Below are positions 8,913-17,205 of a stretch of DNA of 64,000 bases, in pieces. How positions within the stretch are numbered: the stretch's first letter is position 1; every line of letters begins with the position of its first letter. The position numbers and the translations under genes were made by a program. Location: the NCBI GenBank assembly GCA_032560695.1, contig JAWGHR010000009.1, positions 1 to 64,000 of the forward strand, written 5' to 3'. A model generated the notes under the pieces. It made no database searches, had not been told where the DNA came from, and saw nothing but the letters and a program-made list of their open reading frames with translations. The DNA comes from Peptoniphilus_A harei_B (GTDB lineage Bacteria; Bacillota; Clostridia; Tissierellales; Peptoniphilaceae).

Positions 8913-10118
8913 ATGAGTAAAAATAAAAACAATTTGTCTGTTCTTTTAGGGGCAGCCTTCCTGATGGCAACATCTGCCATAGGACCTGGATTTATGACGC
9001 AAACTGCAACATTTACTACAAAAATTGGTGCAGACTTCGCAGCGGTAATTTTAATTTCGATTATATTTTCTTATATTGCACAACTTAACGTATGGAGAGT
9101 TATTGCAGTATCTAAGATGAGAGGTCAAGACATTGCCAACAATGTACTTCCTGGTCTTGGATATGTAATTGCCTTTTTAGTAGCCCTTGGTGGCTTGGCA
9201 TTTAACATTGGTAACGTTGGTGGAGCAGGACTTGGACTTAACGTTATCTTTGGCGTAGACGTAAAAATTGGTGCAGCTATTGGTGGAGTTATTGGTATTA
9301 TCCTTTTCTCATCAAAGTCAGCATCTTCTATTATGGACAGAGTAACTCAAGTGCTTGGTGCACTTATGATTATCCTAATTGCTTTCGTTGCAATTAAGAC
9401 ACAACCACCTGTTGGTGAAGCTGTAAAAGCATCTGTAAACCCAGTTGGTGGATTTAACAGCATCCTATCTCCAACACTTACACTTATTGGTGGTACTGTT
9501 GGTGGTTACATTATATTCTCAGGTGGTCACAGACTTATTGATGCTGGTATCACTGGAGAAGAAAATCTTGACCAAGTAAATAAATCTGCATCTCTAGGTA
9601 TTGGTGTAGCTTTTGTAGTAAGAGTTTTACTATTCCTTGCAATCCTAGGTGTTACTAAGATGGCTAATGCACAAATTGATCCTGACAACATTGCAGCTTC
9701 TTCTTTTTTAGCAGCTTCAGGTGTTATTGGTTATAAGATATTTGGTTTTGTATTTGCAGCAGCAGCCTTTACTTCTGTAGTTGGTGCAGCATATACTTCA
9801 GTATCTTTCCTAAAGACTTTATTCAAATTCGTAGCTGATCACGAAAATATGGTTACAATTGCCTTCATCGTAATCTCTACAATTATGTTTATCTTTATTG
9901 GACAACCACAAACTCTACTAGTAGTTGTTGGTACACTTAACGGTTTAATTCTTCCAATCACACTTGCGGTAATTCTACTTGCATCAAAGAACAAGAAAAT
10001 CGTTGGCGACTATGTTCACTCTAATGTACTTTTCATCTTAGGTTGGATCGTAGTAGCTGTAACAGCTTTCATGGGTATTCAAACTGTAATCGCAAACGTT
10101 GGAAAATTATTTGGTTAA
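8913..10118 (+). CDS. Nramp-superfamily carrier lacking the usual metal motifs (YcsG-like)
   Basis: The 401-residue protein has about eleven membrane segments and aligns by pattern with the NRAMP superfamily. The first helix reads AIGPGFMTQTATF where true Mn/Fe carriers have DPGN, and no MPH-type motif is seen in the sixth-helix region (IGGTVGGYIIFSGGHR). B. subtilis has a similar carrier, ycsG, in its equivalent operon. Given its place between pxpA and pxpB it may carry 5-oxoproline or another organic substrate; that is inference. It has a good AGGAGG site and ATG. Confidence 0.8.
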   Translation: MSKNKNNLSVLLGAAFLMATSAIGPGFMTQTATFTTKIGADFAAVILISIIFSYIAQLNVWRVIAVSKMRGQDIANNVLPGLGYVIAFLVALGGLAFNIGNVGGAGLGLNVIFGVDVKIGAAIGGVIGIILFSSKSASSIMDRVTQVLGALMIILIAFVAIKTQPPVGEAVKASVNPVGGFNSILSPTLTLIGGTVGGYIIFSGGHRLIDAGITGEENLDQVNKSASLGIGVAFVVRVLLFLAILGVTKMANAQIDPDNIAASSFLAASGVIGYKIFGFVFAAAAFTSVVGAAYTSVSFLKTLFKFVADHENMVTIAFIVISTIMFIFIGQPQTLLVVVGTLNGLILPITLAVILLASKNKKIVGDYVHSNVLFILGWIVVAVTAFMGIQTVIANVGKLFG

Positions 10119-10153
10119 TTGAAGATATTTTGGCATAAGTATAGGAGCAAAAA

Positions 10154-10900
10154 ATGTATGATAAAATAAAATTTCTAACTGCTGGTGACTCTGCCATAGT
10201 TATGGAATTTGGCGACACTATTGAAAAAGAAATAAACGCCAGAATTGCCGCAGTTATAGAAAGTTTAAAAAAGAAAAATATTGAGGGCATCTTGGATATT
10301 TTGCCAACTTACAGGTCTATTTTAATTAATTATGACCCTGTAAAGATTTCCTATGGCGAAATGGTTGATACCCTAAAGGGACTTAGTAAGGCTGACTCAG
10401 GGGAACAATCAGACGAAGTTAGACTTATTGAAATCCCAACACTTTATGGTGGCGAATATGGTCCAGACATTGACTTTGTAGCTGAAAATGCAAAATTATC
10501 TAAAGAAGAAGTCATAAAGATTCACTCTGGAACAGATTATTTAGTTTATATGATGGGCTTTATGCCAGGATTCACTTATCTTGGTGGACTTGATGAGAGA
10601 ATTGCAACTCCAAGATTAAAGAGCCCAAGATTAAAAATAGAACCAGGTTCAGTTGGTATTGCAGCTAATCAAACTGGTATGTACCCACTTGAATCTCCAG
10701 GAGGATGGCAATTAATAGGAAGAACTCCACTTAAGCTTTTTGATGATACAAAGGAACCACCTGTATTCATCCAAGCTGGTGACTACATCAGGTATGTCTC
10801 CATTGATCAAAAAGAATATGACAGAATTAAAGAAGAAGTGGAAAAAGATACCTACAAGGTTTCAATTAAGAAGGTAAAGAGGGGTGATCTTCATGAGTAG
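10154..10900 (+). CDS. pxpB: 5-oxoprolinase subunit B (KipI family)
   Basis: The 248-residue protein shows the family pattern GDSAIVMEFGDTIEKEIN at the N-terminus, then YMMGFMPGFTYLGGLD and AANQTGMYPLESPGGWQLIG. These are the conserved carboxyltransferase-like subunit 1 blocks of allophanate hydrolase/KipI proteins. It pairs with PxpC. In B. subtilis the homologue KipI also inhibits the sporulation kinase KinA, but the operon here argues for the 5-oxoprolinase role. It overlaps pxpC by 8 bases. Confidence 0.93.
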   Translation: MYDKIKFLTAGDSAIVMEFGDTIEKEINARIAAVIESLKKKNIEGILDILPTYRSILINYDPVKISYGEMVDTLKGLSKADSGEQSDEVRLIEIPTLYGGEYGPDIDFVAENAKLSKEEVIKIHSGTDYLVYMMGFMPGFTYLGGLDERIATPRLKSPRLKIEPGSVGIAANQTGMYPLESPGGWQLIGRTPLKLFDDTKEPPVFIQAGDYIRYVSIDQKEYDRIKEEVEKDTYKVSIKKVKRGDLHE

Positions 10901-11837
10901 TATCGATGTAATTAACGGTGGGATTCTCACAACAATTCAAGATTCTGGTAGATATGGCTACCAAGAACTAGGAATACCTTCATCAGGTGTCATGGATGAT
11001 TACAACTACAGACTTGCTAATATCTTAGTAGGAAATAAACTTGACGAAGCTGTCCTTGAAATGACTTACTTTGGACCTACTCTTAAGTTTAATGAAGATC
11101 TTACACTTGCAATAACAGGTTCTGACATGAACCCAAAAATAAATGGTCAGCCTGCACCTATGTTTGAAACTATTAAGGTTAAGGCTGGAGACACTTTACA
11201 ATTTGGTAAAGCCAATGAAGGTGTTAGAGGATACATTGCCTTTGGAGGCTCTATAGATGTTCCAGTGGTTAATGGTTCAAAGTCAACTCACATCAAGACA
11301 AAAATGGGTGGAATTGATGGAAGAGCTTTAAAACCTAAGGACACATTAAATATTGTAGGCTCAAAGGATAAGACAATGAGAAGAATACCTGAAAAGTATC
11401 TTCCTAAGTTCAACCACTGCAACGTATTAAGAGTTGTTCTTGGACCTCAAGATGATTACTTCACTGAAAAGGGAATCAACGACCTATTTAGGTCAGGTGG
11501 TTACCAAGTGACTAAAGACTTTGACAGAATGGGAATTAGACTAAAGGGAACTTCAATTGAACACAAGGAAACTGCAGATATTATTTCTGATGGAACTAAC
11601 TTTGGCTCAATCCAAGTACCTGCAAATGGTCAACCAATTATTCTTCTTGCAGATAGACAAACTACTGGTGGTTACACAAAGATTGGTAACGTAATAACAC
11701 CAGACCTTTACAAGCTTGCTCAAATGTCTTTCTTAGATAAGATTTTATTCCAAAAAGTTACTATCGAAGAAGCACAAAAGGCAACAGTTGACTATAGGAA
11801 TAAGTTTGAAACAATTAAGAAGGAGTCTGTAATATGA
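10893..11837 (+). CDS. pxpC: 5-oxoprolinase subunit C (KipA family)
   Basis: The 314-residue protein has the family N-terminus INGGILTTIQDSGRYGYQ and GIPSSGVMDDYNYRLAN, and later QVPANGQPIILLADRQTTGGY. These mark the biotin-dependent carboxyltransferase-like subunit 2. The frame opens at GTG 10884, but ATG 10893 is preferred because AGAGGGG lies about seven bases before it. It overlaps pxpB by 8 bases and the following gene by 4 (ATGA), so the subunits are translationally coupled. Confidence 0.92.
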   Translation: MSSIDVINGGILTTIQDSGRYGYQELGIPSSGVMDDYNYRLANILVGNKLDEAVLEMTYFGPTLKFNEDLTLAITGSDMNPKINGQPAPMFETIKVKAGDTLQFGKANEGVRGYIAFGGSIDVPVVNGSKSTHIKTKMGGIDGRALKPKDTLNIVGSKDKTMRRIPEKYLPKFNHCNVLRVVLGPQDDYFTEKGINDLFRSGGYQVTKDFDRMGIRLKGTSIEHKETADIISDGTNFGSIQVPANGQPIILLADRQTTGGYTKIGNVITPDLYKLAQMSFLDKILFQKVTIEEAQKATVDYRNKFETIKKESVI

Positions 11838-12631
11838 AATTAAGTGAACTAGGAAAATTACACCCAAGAGATGTAAGAGAACTTATTAGAAAGGGAGAAG
11901 TTGATCTTCCAACTTCTGGCATGAGTGAAGGCTACCTACAAGCTAACCTTGCAATCCTTCCAAAGAAATATGCTTACGACTTTCTATTATTTGCTCAAAG
12001 AAATCCAAAGCCTTGTCCAATCCTCGAAGTTTTAGACGAAGGAAGCCCTCTTACAAAGATAATGGCTGATGGTGCAGACATAAGGACAGACGTGCCAAGG
12101 TATAGGATATATAAAAATGGCGAATTTGTTGAAGAAGTTAAGGACCTTAAAGACGTGTGGCAAGATGACTTTGTTACTTTCGTTATTGGATGTTCCTTCT
12201 CCTTTGAAAAAGCCATGTTAGAAGCTGATGTACCCGTAAGACACATTGAAGATGAGCACAACGTTCCAATGTATATCACAAACATTGCAACAGAACCAGC
12301 TGGTGTCTTCCATGGAAACACAGTTGTATCTATGAGACCAGTTCCTTACAAGGATATTGTAAGAGCTACAACTGTTACAGCTAGATTCCCAGCAACTCAC
12401 GGAGCTCCAATCCACATTGGTGACCCATCTGTTATTGGAATCAAAGACATTGATAAGCCAGACTTTGGTGAAAGAAGTGAAATAAAAGAAGGGGAAGTGC
12501 CAGTATTCTGGGCTTGTGGAGTAACACCTCAAGCAGTAGCAATGGCATCTAAACCTGAAATTATGATTACTCACGCTCCAGGCCACATGCTTATCTTAGA
12601 TAAAAAAGACGCTTACGTTTCAGTATTTTAA
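11834..12631 (+). CDS. YcsI/UPF0317 family protein (DUF1445, D-glutamate cyclase-type domain)
   Basis: The 265-residue protein starts HPRDVRELIRKGEVDLPTSG and contains GCSFSFEKAMLEADVP and HAPGHMLILDKKD, typical of the YcsI/UPF0317 family. Databases name the domain putative hydro-lyase or D-glutamate cyclase. A cyclase making 5-oxo-D-proline from D-glutamate would fit beside a 5-oxoprolinase. The gene set matches the B. subtilis ycsF-ycsG-ycsI-kipI-kipA operon, but no KipR-type regulator is present. Biochemical role is inferred. Confidence 0.82.
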   Translation: MKLSELGKLHPRDVRELIRKGEVDLPTSGMSEGYLQANLAILPKKYAYDFLLFAQRNPKPCPILEVLDEGSPLTKIMADGADIRTDVPRYRIYKNGEFVEEVKDLKDVWQDDFVTFVIGCSFSFEKAMLEADVPVRHIEDEHNVPMYITNIATEPAGVFHGNTVVSMRPVPYKDIVRATTVTARFPATHGAPIHIGDPSVIGIKDIDKPDFGERSEIKEGEVPVFWACGVTPQAVAMASKPEIMITHAPGHMLILDKKDAYVSVF

Positions 12632-12644
12632 AAATAAAATTCTT

Positions 12645-12673
12645 ATCTGCCAGGGAAACTTGGCAGATTTTTT
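12645..12673 (+). terminator. Terminator of the 5-oxoprolinase operon
   Basis: ATCTGCCA (12645-12652) pairs with TGGCAGAT (12661-12668), followed by T residues. Confidence 0.9.
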
Positions 12674-12698
12674 ATGATTAAAAATTGCAAGTTTATAT

Positions 12699-12727
12699 TT
12701 GTTGATTAAGCAGATAAGGAGTATAAT
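12699..12727 (+). promoter_or_regulatory. Promoter of the 160-residue lipoprotein gene
   Basis: TTGTTG (12699-12704), 17-base spacer, TATAAT (12722-12727), 35 bases before the start codon. Confidence 0.6.
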
Positions 12728-12762
12728 TAGGTAAATTAATAAAGTTAAAAGGAGTTTTTTCT

Positions 12763-13245
12763 ATGAAAAAATATTTTAAATTTTTATTTGTCTTAGTAGC
12801 TTTGATGCTTTTCCTTACTGCTTGCGAGAATAGATCTCTTTATCCTAGTAAGACAGATTTATCTAACGAAAGAGGTCTAGAGAAATTAGTTGGAAATATT
12901 GACTGGAGACCCTATAAGCTTGAAGAATATAAAGTAAAAAACAAAGGCTTAGAAATTAAAGTAAGTGGAGAGCCTGACATAAGCAAAGATGAGTCCTTCA
13001 AGACAGGATTTATAAATGGAGTGATCCTACTTATCTTAACTGATGCAGAAGAAGTTAGGTATTCAGGAGAAGACTTATACTTTAGTTTAATTGACAAAGA
13101 CCTTGCCAATGAAGTTTTGAAAATCAAGTATGGGAAAGAAGTAGATGATTATAAGAAGAGCCAAGAAGACTTCGACAACTTAATTGAAAGACTAAAAAAT
13201 GAAAAATTTGAAGCTGGTGCTGCTAAATTTGAAATGATGGAGTAA
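12763..13245 (+). CDS. Small lipoprotein of unknown function
   Basis: The 160-residue precursor has a signal peptide with lipobox LTAC, so the mature protein is anchored outside the membrane from Cys21. The rest is hydrophilic and acidic, with a central strand-rich part (FINGVILLILTDAEEVRYSGEDLYF). The pattern is loosely reminiscent of DUF4825-type lipoproteins, but I do not assign it. AAAAGGAG precedes the ATG. It stands alone with its own promoter. Confidence 0.8.
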   Translation: MKKYFKFLFVLVALMLFLTACENRSLYPSKTDLSNERGLEKLVGNIDWRPYKLEEYKVKNKGLEIKVSGEPDISKDESFKTGFINGVILLILTDAEEVRYSGEDLYFSLIDKDLANEVLKIKYGKEVDDYKKSQEDFDNLIERLKNEKFEAGAAKFEMME

Positions 13246-13322
13246 GCTCTCATTAAAAAATTTTTAATTTCATCCTTAAACATGATATTATATTTTGTAG
13301 TTTATAAGTTGAGGATGATTTA

Positions 13323-13568
13323 ATGGAAAATATTTATATAGTGATAATCTTAAACTTAATGAATTTTATTCTTTACGGACTGGACAAGTTTAAGGCCAAG
13401 CACAAGATGTGGAGGATAAGTGAGAAGACCCTCTTGACCTTTTCTCTTGTGGCAGGTCTTGGTGGCCTTGCTGGCATGGAATTTTTCCGCCACAAGACTC
13501 GTGAGAAGAAATTTTATATAGCAAACTTTATTGGAATACTTGTGACAATTTATATGACATTAAAATAA
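13323..13568 (+). CDS. DUF1294 small membrane protein
   Basis: The 81-residue protein has the DUF1294 signature: an N-terminal helix, YGLDKFKAKHKMWRISEKTL, a glycine-rich second helix GLGGLAGM, then FFRHKTREKKFY and a final helix. The family is widespread, has three or so short membrane segments and no known function. GAGGATGA lies before the ATG and a terminator follows directly. Confidence 0.88.
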   Translation: MENIYIVIILNLMNFILYGLDKFKAKHKMWRISEKTLLTFSLVAGLGGLAGMEFFRHKTREKKFYIANFIGILVTIYMTLK

Positions 13569-13569
13569 G

Positions 13570-13599
13570 GATGCCTAGTTTATGTGGGCATCCTTTTTG
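13570..13599 (+). terminator. Terminator after the DUF1294 gene
   Basis: GGATGCC (13570-13576) pairs with GGCATCC (13588-13594), followed by five T residues. Confidence 0.88.
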
Positions 13600-13662
13600 C
13601 TTGCAATAATTTATTAACTCATAGATCAAGATGAAAAATTTTATATCAATTCATAAATAAAT

Positions 13663-13767
13663 AATGAAATTTTAAAATTAACGCCTAAGTTAAAAGAGAA
13701 AATTTTAAATCAACTAACAAAAAATGAAAATTTAAAGTTAGCTGACGAGTTAAAAGAAAATTGAAGT
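13663..13767 (+). repeat. 60-bp direct repeat in a decayed coding remnant
   Basis: The spacer between the DUF1294 terminator and the nuclease gene holds two imperfect copies of a 60-bp unit, starting at 13663 and 13723; the second is shortened. The spacing is 20 codons. A plus-strand frame through both reads like charged helical protein (NEILKLTPKLKEKI, then NENLKLADELKEN) and ends at a TGA. It has an in-frame TAA just upstream and no start codon or ribosome site. It looks like the tail of a lost repeat-protein gene; a chance AT-rich duplication is possible. Confidence 0.4.
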
Positions 13768-13792
13768 AGCTTATAAAAAATTTAAAAATATT

Positions 13793-14698
13793 TTAATAGG
13801 ATTCAATCTCGCCCAAGATGTCTCTTCCATCTAACATCTTTAGAATATTTTTGATGTCCAAGATAATCACTCTTTCCTTCTTTAACTTCTCCTTAGTTTC
13901 TTTCTTTAAGAAGGAAGTGTTGATAAAGAGGACTGGAGTTATTTTTTCATATAAATTTGAGAACTTGTCCAAGAGCTTTTGCACTTCTTTTTCTGACAAG
14001 ACTTCTGTGTCCTTGTACTTTTTAATTTCTAAGGCGTACCTCTTAGCTCCCTTCTTTACATAAAAGTCAAAGGAAGTGTCCCTGTCCTCGTTATTAAATC
14101 TTTCTAACTCATAGCCTGTTCTTTGAAGGGCAATTTGGGCAAGACCTTCTGCTGTGACTTCTTCGTCTAGGCTTGATAGCCCCCTCAAAAGATTTTTGGG
14201 GAAGATCTTAAAGATTCCTGTACAAATTTCTTGGCCTCCAGGACCAAACTTGGAGTCGAAACCCACTAGCATGTCCTCAACGATATTAAAGTTGCCGTGG
14301 GCTAGAGAGTTTCTAATGTGTCTTAGGAGACAGTCGGTTTTTGATTCACCTTCGGACTTTGTCAAAATAATTTTTTGAGAGTGTGGACATATTTTCTTGG
14401 CATAAAATTTTACTATGTCATGGTCTATATAGTCGAGAAAAGCCACATCCTTATTTTCTAAATTCATATAATTTTTTATTATTCCAAAGACAAAATTTTC
14501 AAAGTTAAGAGATGATGTGAGTTCATTCTCCTGTGACTGGGCAGAATTAATATTTGGGACATACCAGAGGAGGTACTCCAAGTTCTTAGTCATTTCTTCA
14601 CTTAATTTTAAGGGCTTGTCTTGGTGCTTTATAGAATAGTCAACCTTATTCTTACAATCTTCAAATTCAAAACCAAATTTTTTTAAATTTACAGGCAT
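13793..14698 (-). CDS. HEPN-like domain fused to a PD-(D/E)XK (Mrr-like) nuclease domain
   Basis: This 301-residue protein has no signal or membrane segment. The N-terminal half is helical and contains LLRHIRNSLAHGNF; R129 and H134 form the RX4-6H motif of HEPN ribonucleases. The C-terminal third (about 180-290) reads as a restriction-endonuclease fold: TGYELERF, then SFDFYV (D211), then YALEIKKYK (E224, K226), and a tail PVLFINTSFLKKETKEKL like Mrr proteins. It stands alone, against the direction of its neighbours, with AGAGGTG and an extended -10 promoter. A nucleic-acid-targeting defence or toxin role is inferred; no antitoxin or partner gene is adjacent. Confidence 0.7.
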   Translation of the reverse strand: MPVNLKKFGFEFEDCKNKVDYSIKHQDKPLKLSEEMTKNLEYLLWYVPNINSAQSQENELTSSLNFENFVFGIIKNYMNLENKDVAFLDYIDHDIVKFYAKKICPHSQKIILTKSEGESKTDCLLRHIRNSLAHGNFNIVEDMLVGFDSKFGPGGQEICTGIFKIFPKNLLRGLSSLDEEVTAEGLAQIALQRTGYELERFNNEDRDTSFDFYVKKGAKRYALEIKKYKDTEVLSEKEVQKLLDKFSNLYEKITPVLFINTSFLKKETKEKLKKERVIILDIKNILKMLDGRDILGEIESY

Positions 14699-14729
14699 CT
14701 TTACACCTCTTTTTCCATCTTATAAGGAA

Positions 14730-14738
14730 AGTATAACA
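14730..14738 (-). promoter_or_regulatory. Extended -10 promoter of the HEPN-nuclease gene
   Basis: Minus-strand TGTTATACT at 14738-14730, with the ATG about 32 bases downstream. Confidence 0.5.
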
Positions 14739-14769
14739 TATATTTAAATTTTTATTCTTCATAATATCA

Positions 14770-14798
14770 TTGACAAGTAATTAAAAATTTTATTAAAT
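14770..14798 (+). promoter_or_regulatory. Possible promoter of the TIM-barrel/NhaC pair
   Basis: Consensus TTGACA (14770-14775), 17-base spacer, and a weak TTAAAT (14793-14798). Confidence 0.45.
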
Positions 14799-14836
14799 GA
14801 TAACTGTGAATATTTTATTTTAAAAGGGAGGTAAAA

Positions 14837-15550
14837 ATGGAAAATTTTAAGGACTCAGAAAAGAAAAAGAAGTTTGTTCCATCTATTGAAACAGAACTAA
14901 GAAGAAGACAGGTATCTGTACCTGAAGTAACATATAGGGCAAGTGGTATTAACTTTATGGGTAAGAGAATAAAATCTCTAATATTCACTAATGATATACC
15001 TATAATTGTAAACAATAATGCTCAGGCAATTATGTCCGTTTATCCCTTTACACCTCAGTTAAAAATTGTATCTGCTATAATGGAAGTTGCATCAGTGCCA
15101 GTTTTCGTTGGAATAGGTGGAGGCACAACCTCAGGACTTAGGACTGTAAACATTGGACTCCAAGCTGAGCTAATGGGAGCTACTGGAGTTGTTGTCAACG
15201 CCCCAATGACTAATGAAAATATTAGGATGATATCCGAGGCTCTTGATATTGCAGTTATCGCTACAGTTATATCAAAGTACGACGATATTGAAGGAAAAGT
15301 TGAGGCTGGTGCAAGAGTTTTAAATATTGCAGGTGGTAAAAAAACTGCAGAACTAGTAAAATATACAAGAAAGCTACTTGGAGATGAATTTCCAATTATA
15401 GCAACAGGTGGTCATACTGATGAGCATATACTTGAGACAATAGAGGCTGGAGCTAATGCCATCACTTATACACCAGTATCAAGCTCTGATATTTTCTCTG
15501 AAGTAATGGATGTCTACAGGGAAAATAAGAGAGAAGAAGAAAACAAGTAA
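14837..15550 (+). CDS. Predicted TIM-barrel phosphate-binding protein, function unknown
   Basis: The 237-residue soluble protein shows alternating strands and helices of a (beta/alpha)8 barrel. Late strands end in glycine-rich turns, GARVLNIAGGKKT and PIIATGGHTDE, as in phosphate-binding barrels such as ThiG, NanE or TrpC. Other landmarks are VFVGIGGGTTSG and GATGVVVNAPMTNENI. I do not recognise a named enzyme family. AAAGGGAGG precedes the ATG. The NhaC-type antiporter gene starts 13 bases after its stop, so the two probably form an operon. Confidence 0.7.
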   Translation: MENFKDSEKKKKFVPSIETELRRRQVSVPEVTYRASGINFMGKRIKSLIFTNDIPIIVNNNAQAIMSVYPFTPQLKIVSAIMEVASVPVFVGIGGGTTSGLRTVNIGLQAELMGATGVVVNAPMTNENIRMISEALDIAVIATVISKYDDIEGKVEAGARVLNIAGGKKTAELVKYTRKLLGDEFPIIATGGHTDEHILETIEAGANAITYTPVSSSDIFSEVMDVYRENKREEENK

Positions 15551-15563
15551 TAAAGGAGAAAAA

Positions 15564-17072
15564 ATGGAATTTGGATTTTTATCGATAATTCCTCCAATAG
15601 TTGCCATTGCCTTGGCACTAATAACTAAGGAAGTAATAACTTCCCTTTTAATTGGGATTATAGCTGGAGGACTTATCTTTACAGGTGGAAATATAATTGC
15701 CGCATTAGAAACAGTTTTTACACTTATGGGGACCAAGCTTGGAGACAATGCTCTTATGCTAGTTTTTTTGGCAATGCTTGGATCCTTGGTCATGGTAATG
15801 AACATGGCAGGTGGATCTTTCGCCTATGGTAAGTGGGCAAGCAAGAAGATCAAGAGTAAGAAGATGGCAAAACTTGCCACAGCCTTCTTGGGAATTATAA
15901 TTTTTATTGACGACTACTTCAACTGTCTTACAGTAGGAGCAGTTATGAAGCCAATAACTGACGAGAACAAGGTATCTAGGGCAAAGCTTGCCCACATTAT
16001 AGACTCTTGTGCAGCACCAGTTTGTATTTTGGCACCAGTTTCATCTTGGGCAGCATCAGTTGTTGCCGTTATTGGTGATACAGGTGTTGCAAACCCAATG
16101 AGCGTCTTCTTGTCTACAATACCTATGAATATTTATCCCCTTATGACACTTCTTATGATTTTATACTTTTCAACAACGGACATTGAAATGGGAGTAATGG
16201 AAAAGTACGAACTAAATGACACATCAAAGATAGTTGAAAAAGAAGATGTTGGTTACGAATATTCAAAAAATGGAAGAGTAATCGATCTTGTACTTCCAAT
16301 TGTAGTCTTAATTTTTGTAACAATAATGATGATGCTAAAGACTGGAGGTTTCTTCTCTGAAGGAGTGGGAGCTGGAGCAGCCTTTGGAGATGCAAATGTA
16401 AACTTGTCTCTTGTAATAGGAGCCTTCTTTGCAATTGTTGTTTCCTTCGCACTTTATATCCCAAGAAAACTTTTAAAGTTTGAGGACTTTATGAAGGGGA
16501 TAGTGGAAGGTATGAAGACAATGGTTTCTGCTATTGTAATTCTTTCCCTTGCATGGACAATTGGTGGGATAACAAGTGACGAATACCTAAATACAGGATC
16601 CTACATTGCATCACTTATTTCTAATTCAACAATGCCAATGTGGATGCTACCTGCAATAATCTTTGTAGTTGGTGCCTTCTTGTCCTTCTCAACAGGAACT
16701 GCTTGGGGAACTTTTGGAATCTTGATACCAATTATGGTTCCAATCCTAATGCACACAGACCACATGCACTTCTTGACAATTATTCTTGCAGCGATTTTCT
16801 CTGGATCAGTATTTGGAGACCACTGCTCACCAATTTCTGATACAACAATTTTGTCATCAGCAGGAGCAGGGTGTGATCACATAGCCCACGTTTCAAGTCA
16901 ATTGCCTTATGCAATAAGCGTCGGTGCAGCTTCTTTCTTTGCCTTTTTAATATCAGGCATACTTGACAAGCCAATGTTAACTCTTCCTATAGGACTTATT
17001 ATCTTGGCAGTAATTATTTTTGTAATGAGAAGAATGACAATAAATAAATATATAAAAAATGCAAATAATTAA
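15564..17072 (+). CDS. NhaC-family Na+/H+ antiporter
   Basis: The 502-residue protein has about twelve membrane segments. Conserved NhaC-family features include FIDDYFNCLTVGAVM, DSCAAPVCILAPVSSWA, STGTAWGTFGILIP and FGDHCSPISDTTILSSAGAGCDH. Such carriers exchange sodium or organic ions for protons. A longer frame begins at 15510 inside the preceding gene, but AAAGGAG ahead of ATG 15564 sets the start. Its upstream partner is the TIM-barrel gene; a terminator follows. Confidence 0.88.
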   Translation: MEFGFLSIIPPIVAIALALITKEVITSLLIGIIAGGLIFTGGNIIAALETVFTLMGTKLGDNALMLVFLAMLGSLVMVMNMAGGSFAYGKWASKKIKSKKMAKLATAFLGIIIFIDDYFNCLTVGAVMKPITDENKVSRAKLAHIIDSCAAPVCILAPVSSWAASVVAVIGDTGVANPMSVFLSTIPMNIYPLMTLLMILYFSTTDIEMGVMEKYELNDTSKIVEKEDVGYEYSKNGRVIDLVLPIVVLIFVTIMMMLKTGGFFSEGVGAGAAFGDANVNLSLVIGAFFAIVVSFALYIPRKLLKFEDFMKGIVEGMKTMVSAIVILSLAWTIGGITSDEYLNTGSYIASLISNSTMPMWMLPAIIFVVGAFLSFSTGTAWGTFGILIPIMVPILMHTDHMHFLTIILAAIFSGSVFGDHCSPISDTTILSSAGAGCDHIAHVSSQLPYAISVGAASFFAFLISGILDKPMLTLPIGLIILAVIIFVMRRMTINKYIKNANN

Positions 17073-17078
17073 AATTTT

Positions 17079-17104
17079 AGGCTGGCTTTGCCGGCCTTTT
17101 TTTA
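17079..17104 (+). terminator. Terminator after the NhaC gene
   Basis: AGGCTGGC, loop TTT, GCCGGCCT with one G-T pair, then a run of T. Confidence 0.92.
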
Positions 17105-17205
17105 TTTGTATTTATTTAACATTAAGTATAAAAATTTTTCTTTGATACTTTAAAAATCCTTTAATGTGGTATATAGTTTAGGTAAGATAAAGAAAGGGGT
17201 GTACA

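Noticed and set aside
8913..10118. Manganese/iron transporter MntH
   Set aside because: The DPGN and MPH metal motifs are not found; only the superfamily name is kept.
12218..12586. Minus-strand 122-residue open frame
   Set aside because: It lies wholly inside the ycsI-like gene, is Cys/Ser/Trp-rich with no known pattern, and lacks a ribosome site.
15510..15563. Longer N-terminus for the NhaC antiporter
   Set aside because: It overlaps the previous gene and adds a charged stretch; AAAGGAG is positioned for ATG 15564.
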